Of a DNA stretch of 64,000 nt, positions 62,113-64,000 are shown in pieces; the first letter of the stretch is position 1, and each line of letters begins with the position of its first letter. The translations under genes and the position numbers were made by a program. Under the pieces are notes generated by a model. That model made no database searches. It was not told where the DNA came from and was given only the letters and a program-made list of their open reading frames with translations. The stretch is from positions 1-64,000 of the forward strand of contig SVOV01000003.1 in assembly GCA_015066205.1 (NCBI GenBank). The letters are read 5' to 3'. The DNA comes from Oscillospiraceae bacterium. GTDB taxonomy: Bacteria > Bacillota > Clostridia > Oscillospirales > Acutalibacteraceae.

Positions 62113-63279
62113 TTATTTTTTCTTTTTACCGAAAAGTCCCTTGCCCTTGTCTTCGTTAAGGGTCTTCATATTTGCGGGGTTAAGGTCAGCTTCAAATTCT
62201 CTTAAGATATCCTTCTGCTTTTCGGAGAGCTTTCTCGGAACTACGACCTCAACACGGACAAGCTGATCGCCTCTTCCTCCGCCGTTGAGATTCTGAATAC
62301 CTCTGTCCTTGAGCTTGAATACATCACCGGGCTGTGTGCCTGCGGGAACCGTGTATTTAACATCACCGTCAAGAGTGGGAACAACAAGCTCACATCCGAG
62401 AGCGGCCTGTACAAAGCTGATATTTGCCTGATACCATACATTATAGCCGTCTCTTTCAAAATGGGGATGGCTTCTTACATTGATACCGACACGAAGATCG
62501 CCTGCGGGACCGCCGTTTACACCCTTGTTACCCTGTGAACGGACAGTTATTGCCTGTCTGTCATCGATACCTGCGGGAATATTTATATCGACCTTTGAAG
62601 CGCGTCTTACTCTGCCCTGACCGCGGCATTTGCTGCAGGGATTGGGAATAATTGTACCCTTACCGCCGCAGGTGGGACAGGGCTTCTGCGTCTGCATAAC
62701 ACCCAAAATAGTTCTCTGCTGACTTGTTACCTGACCTGAGCCGCCGCACTGGGAACAGGTCTGTGTTGTAGTACCGGGAGCGGCACCTGAGCCTGAACAG
62801 CCGTCGCAGACCTCAATTCTGTTGACCTCAACCGTCTTTCTGCATCCCTTTGCCGCTTCTTCAAAGGAAATAGTGATATTTGTCTGAAGGTCGGAGCCTC
62901 TCTGTGGGGCATTGGGATTATTTCTCTGACCGCCGCCGAAGCCGCCGCCAAAGCCTCCCCCGAAGCCGCCGCCGAAGATAGATGAGAAAATGTCACCCAT
63001 ATCAAAATCCATACCGCCGAAGCCGCCGCCTGCACCCGCACCGTAGTTAGGGTCAACGCCCGCGTGGCCGAAACGGTCATACTTTGCCTTTTTATCGGCA
63101 TCGGAAAGCACCTCATAGGCTTCATTGCATTCCTTGAATTTTGCTTCTGCTTCAGCATTACCGGGGTTTAAGTCAGGGTGGTACTGCTTCGCCATTTTTC
63201 TGTAGGCTTTTTTTATTTCATCGTCCGAGGCGCCTTTTGAAACACCGAGGACTTCATAATAATCTCGTTTATCTGCCAT
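62113..63279 (-). CDS. dnaJ: Co-chaperone DnaJ (Hsp40)
   Basis: Stimulates DnaK ATPase and delivers unfolded proteins. 388 residues: J domain with HPDLN (about 34-38), a Gly/Phe-rich region with [11 protein letters not shown] repeats (about 80-120), four zinc motifs [24 protein letters not shown] and CSKCRGQG, C-terminal substrate domains and a KKKK end. AAAGGAA before ATG. It follows dnaK after 87 bases that contain a GC-rich stem (GCGGAA/TTCCGC) without T-run. Confidence 0.97.
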   Translation of the reverse strand: MADKRDYYEVLGVSKGASDDEIKKAYRKMAKQYHPDLNPGNAEAEAKFKECNEAYEVLSDADKKAKYDRFGHAGVDPNYGAGAGGGFGGMDFDMGDIFSSIFGGGFGGGFGGGFGGGQRNNPNAPQRGSDLQTNITISFEEAAKGCRKTVEVNRIEVCDGCSGSGAAPGTTTQTCSQCGGSGQVTSQQRTILGVMQTQKPCPTCGGKGTIIPNPCSKCRGQGRVRRASKVDINIPAGIDDRQAITVRSQGNKGVNGGPAGDLRVGINVRSHPHFERDGYNVWYQANISFVQAALGCELVVPTLDGDVKYTVPAGTQPGDVFKLKDRGIQNLNGGGRGDQLVRVEVVVPRKLSEKQKDILREFEADLNPANMKTLNEDKGKGLFGKKKK

Positions 63280-63366
63280 AACATTTTTCCTTTATGTTTT
63301 GAGATTCAAACACCGAAAGCCGCGGAAAACGGAGAGTCTTCCGCAGCCTGATTCAAGTCGGTTTTA

Positions 63367-64000
63367 TCAGACATCTGTATAGGATGCGTCATAGTAGCCG
63401 TCTTCACCTGAAGCACCGTTATCAGCAGCACCGCCATTAAAGCCTGCGCCTGCGCCGAAATCGGGAGCACCCTGTGCTCCTTCGGGAGCGGCAGCCTTAT
63501 AGAGCTTTTCAGATATTTCATAGAATACCTTTGTAAGCTCCTCCTGACGGGACTTGATGAGATTATAATCCTCACCCTTGAGAGCTTCCTTAAGAGCATC
63601 TACTGCAGTATTGATGTTTGCTTTATCGCCGTCTTCGAGCTTATCTCCGCTTTCGGAAAGAAGCTTTTCACACTGATAAACCATCTGGTCTGCATTGTTC
63701 TTGATGTCAAGCTCTTCCTTGCGCTTCTTATCCTCTTCAGCAAACTGCTCTGCTTCTCTTACAGCCTTATCTATATCTTCCTTGCTCATATTTGAGGAAG
63801 CTGTGATGGAGATAGCCTGCTCCTTGCCTGTTCCGAGATCCTTTGCGGAAACATGAACGATACCGTTTGCATCTATATCAAAGGTAACCTCGATCTGAGG
63901 AACGCCTCTTCTTGCGGGAAGAATACCGTCAAGCATAAACATACCGAGGGTCTTGTTGTCCTTTGCAAATTCTCTTTCACCCTGAAGAACATGAACCTGA
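63367..64000 (-). CDS. dnaK: Molecular chaperone DnaK (Hsp70), 3' part
   Basis: The frame is open to the window edge, so only the last 210 or so residues are present. Seen: substrate-binding beta domain start [52 protein letters not shown], then the helical lid and a Gly/Ala-rich tail ending in YDASYTDV. The upstream, N-terminal ATPase domain lies beyond 64000. grpE and hrcA would be expected further upstream but are outside the window. Confidence 0.96.
   Translation of the reverse strand, partial: QVHVLQGEREFAKDNKTLGMFMLDGILPARRGVPQIEVTFDIDANGIVHVSAKDLGTGKEQAISITASSNMSKEDIDKAVREAEQFAEEDKKRKEELDIKNNADQMVYQCEKLLSESGDKLEDGDKANINTAVDALKEALKGEDYNLIKSRQEELTKVFYEISEKLYKAAAPEGAQGAPDFGAGAGFNGGAADNGASGEDGYYDASYTDV

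Noticed and set aside
1..64000. tRNA, rRNA or integrase/attachment site
   Set aside because: No cloverleaf-like sequences, rRNA stretches or recombinase genes were recognised by reading; a tRNAscan or Infernal run would be decisive.

Overview
The window looks like chromosomal DNA of an obligately anaerobic, gut-type clostridium, probably near Ruminococcaceae/Oscillospirales. This is inferred from gene content: a six-subunit Rnf complex (C-D-G-E-A-B order) with ApbE and NusG-II/Gx partners, class B sortases, type I dockerin repeats, a SpoIID-like protein, a CD1247-type acidic zinc-ribbon protein, GGAGG-type ribosome sites and AT-rich intergenic DNA. No rRNA, tRNA, CRISPR array, prophage or intact insertion sequence was seen.

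Layout. 186-9312 (minus): heterodimeric ABC exporter, FucU mutarotase, YhhN-like membrane protein, rhamnulokinase, RsmA, thymidylate kinase, HAD phosphatase and thiamine pyrophosphokinase, mostly overlapping. 9562-12395 (plus): MBOAT/AlgI acyltransferase with its DHHW partner. 12456-20939 (minus): an envelope cluster of two class B sortases around a disordered protein, a CinA-derived membrane protein that seems to have lost its active sites, and a dockerin protein whose SpoIID domain looks circularly permuted; then folE and rarA. 21106-28636 (plus): apbE, a NusG-II protein, a Gx transporter component and rnfCDGEAB. 28676-31847 (plus): uxaC, a CBS protein and a metallophosphatase. 32134-35761 (minus): pgk-tpiA-gpmI. 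35912-46262 (minus): cyclase, ABC transporter, two related lipase-like hydrolases, a GT84-glycoamylase protein without GH94, a small jelly-roll protein and a Na/Pi transporter. 46414-49451 (plus): rpsU, yqeG, Xaa-Pro peptidase, efp and a CD1247-type protein.

49599-53127 (minus) is a PadR/HAAS operon with a membrane protein resembling an M50 protease but lacking HExxH. Its upstream region is 1.5 kb without convincing genes, holding a 90-bp four-copy repeat and a 17-bp tandem array. 54645-62009 is an accessory region: ferredoxin-type aldo/keto reductase, phosphodiesterase, three SAM methyltransferases, a P-loop kinase-like protein, a nucleotidyltransferase-like protein and an AAA ATPase. Two of the methyltransferase units start with a promoter, a short ORF and an intrinsic-terminator hairpin, which suggests attenuation control. 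dnaJ and the 3' part of dnaK close the window.

The points most worth a second look are the permuted SpoIID-dockerin/CinA-like/sortase cluster, the two leader-ORF attenuators (18 and 35 codons), the three-copy structured interspersed repeat, the tandem arrays upstream of padR, and the glycan cluster with the GH94-less GT84 enzyme. Start codons were often moved downstream of the longest reading frame where a ribosome site clearly decides.
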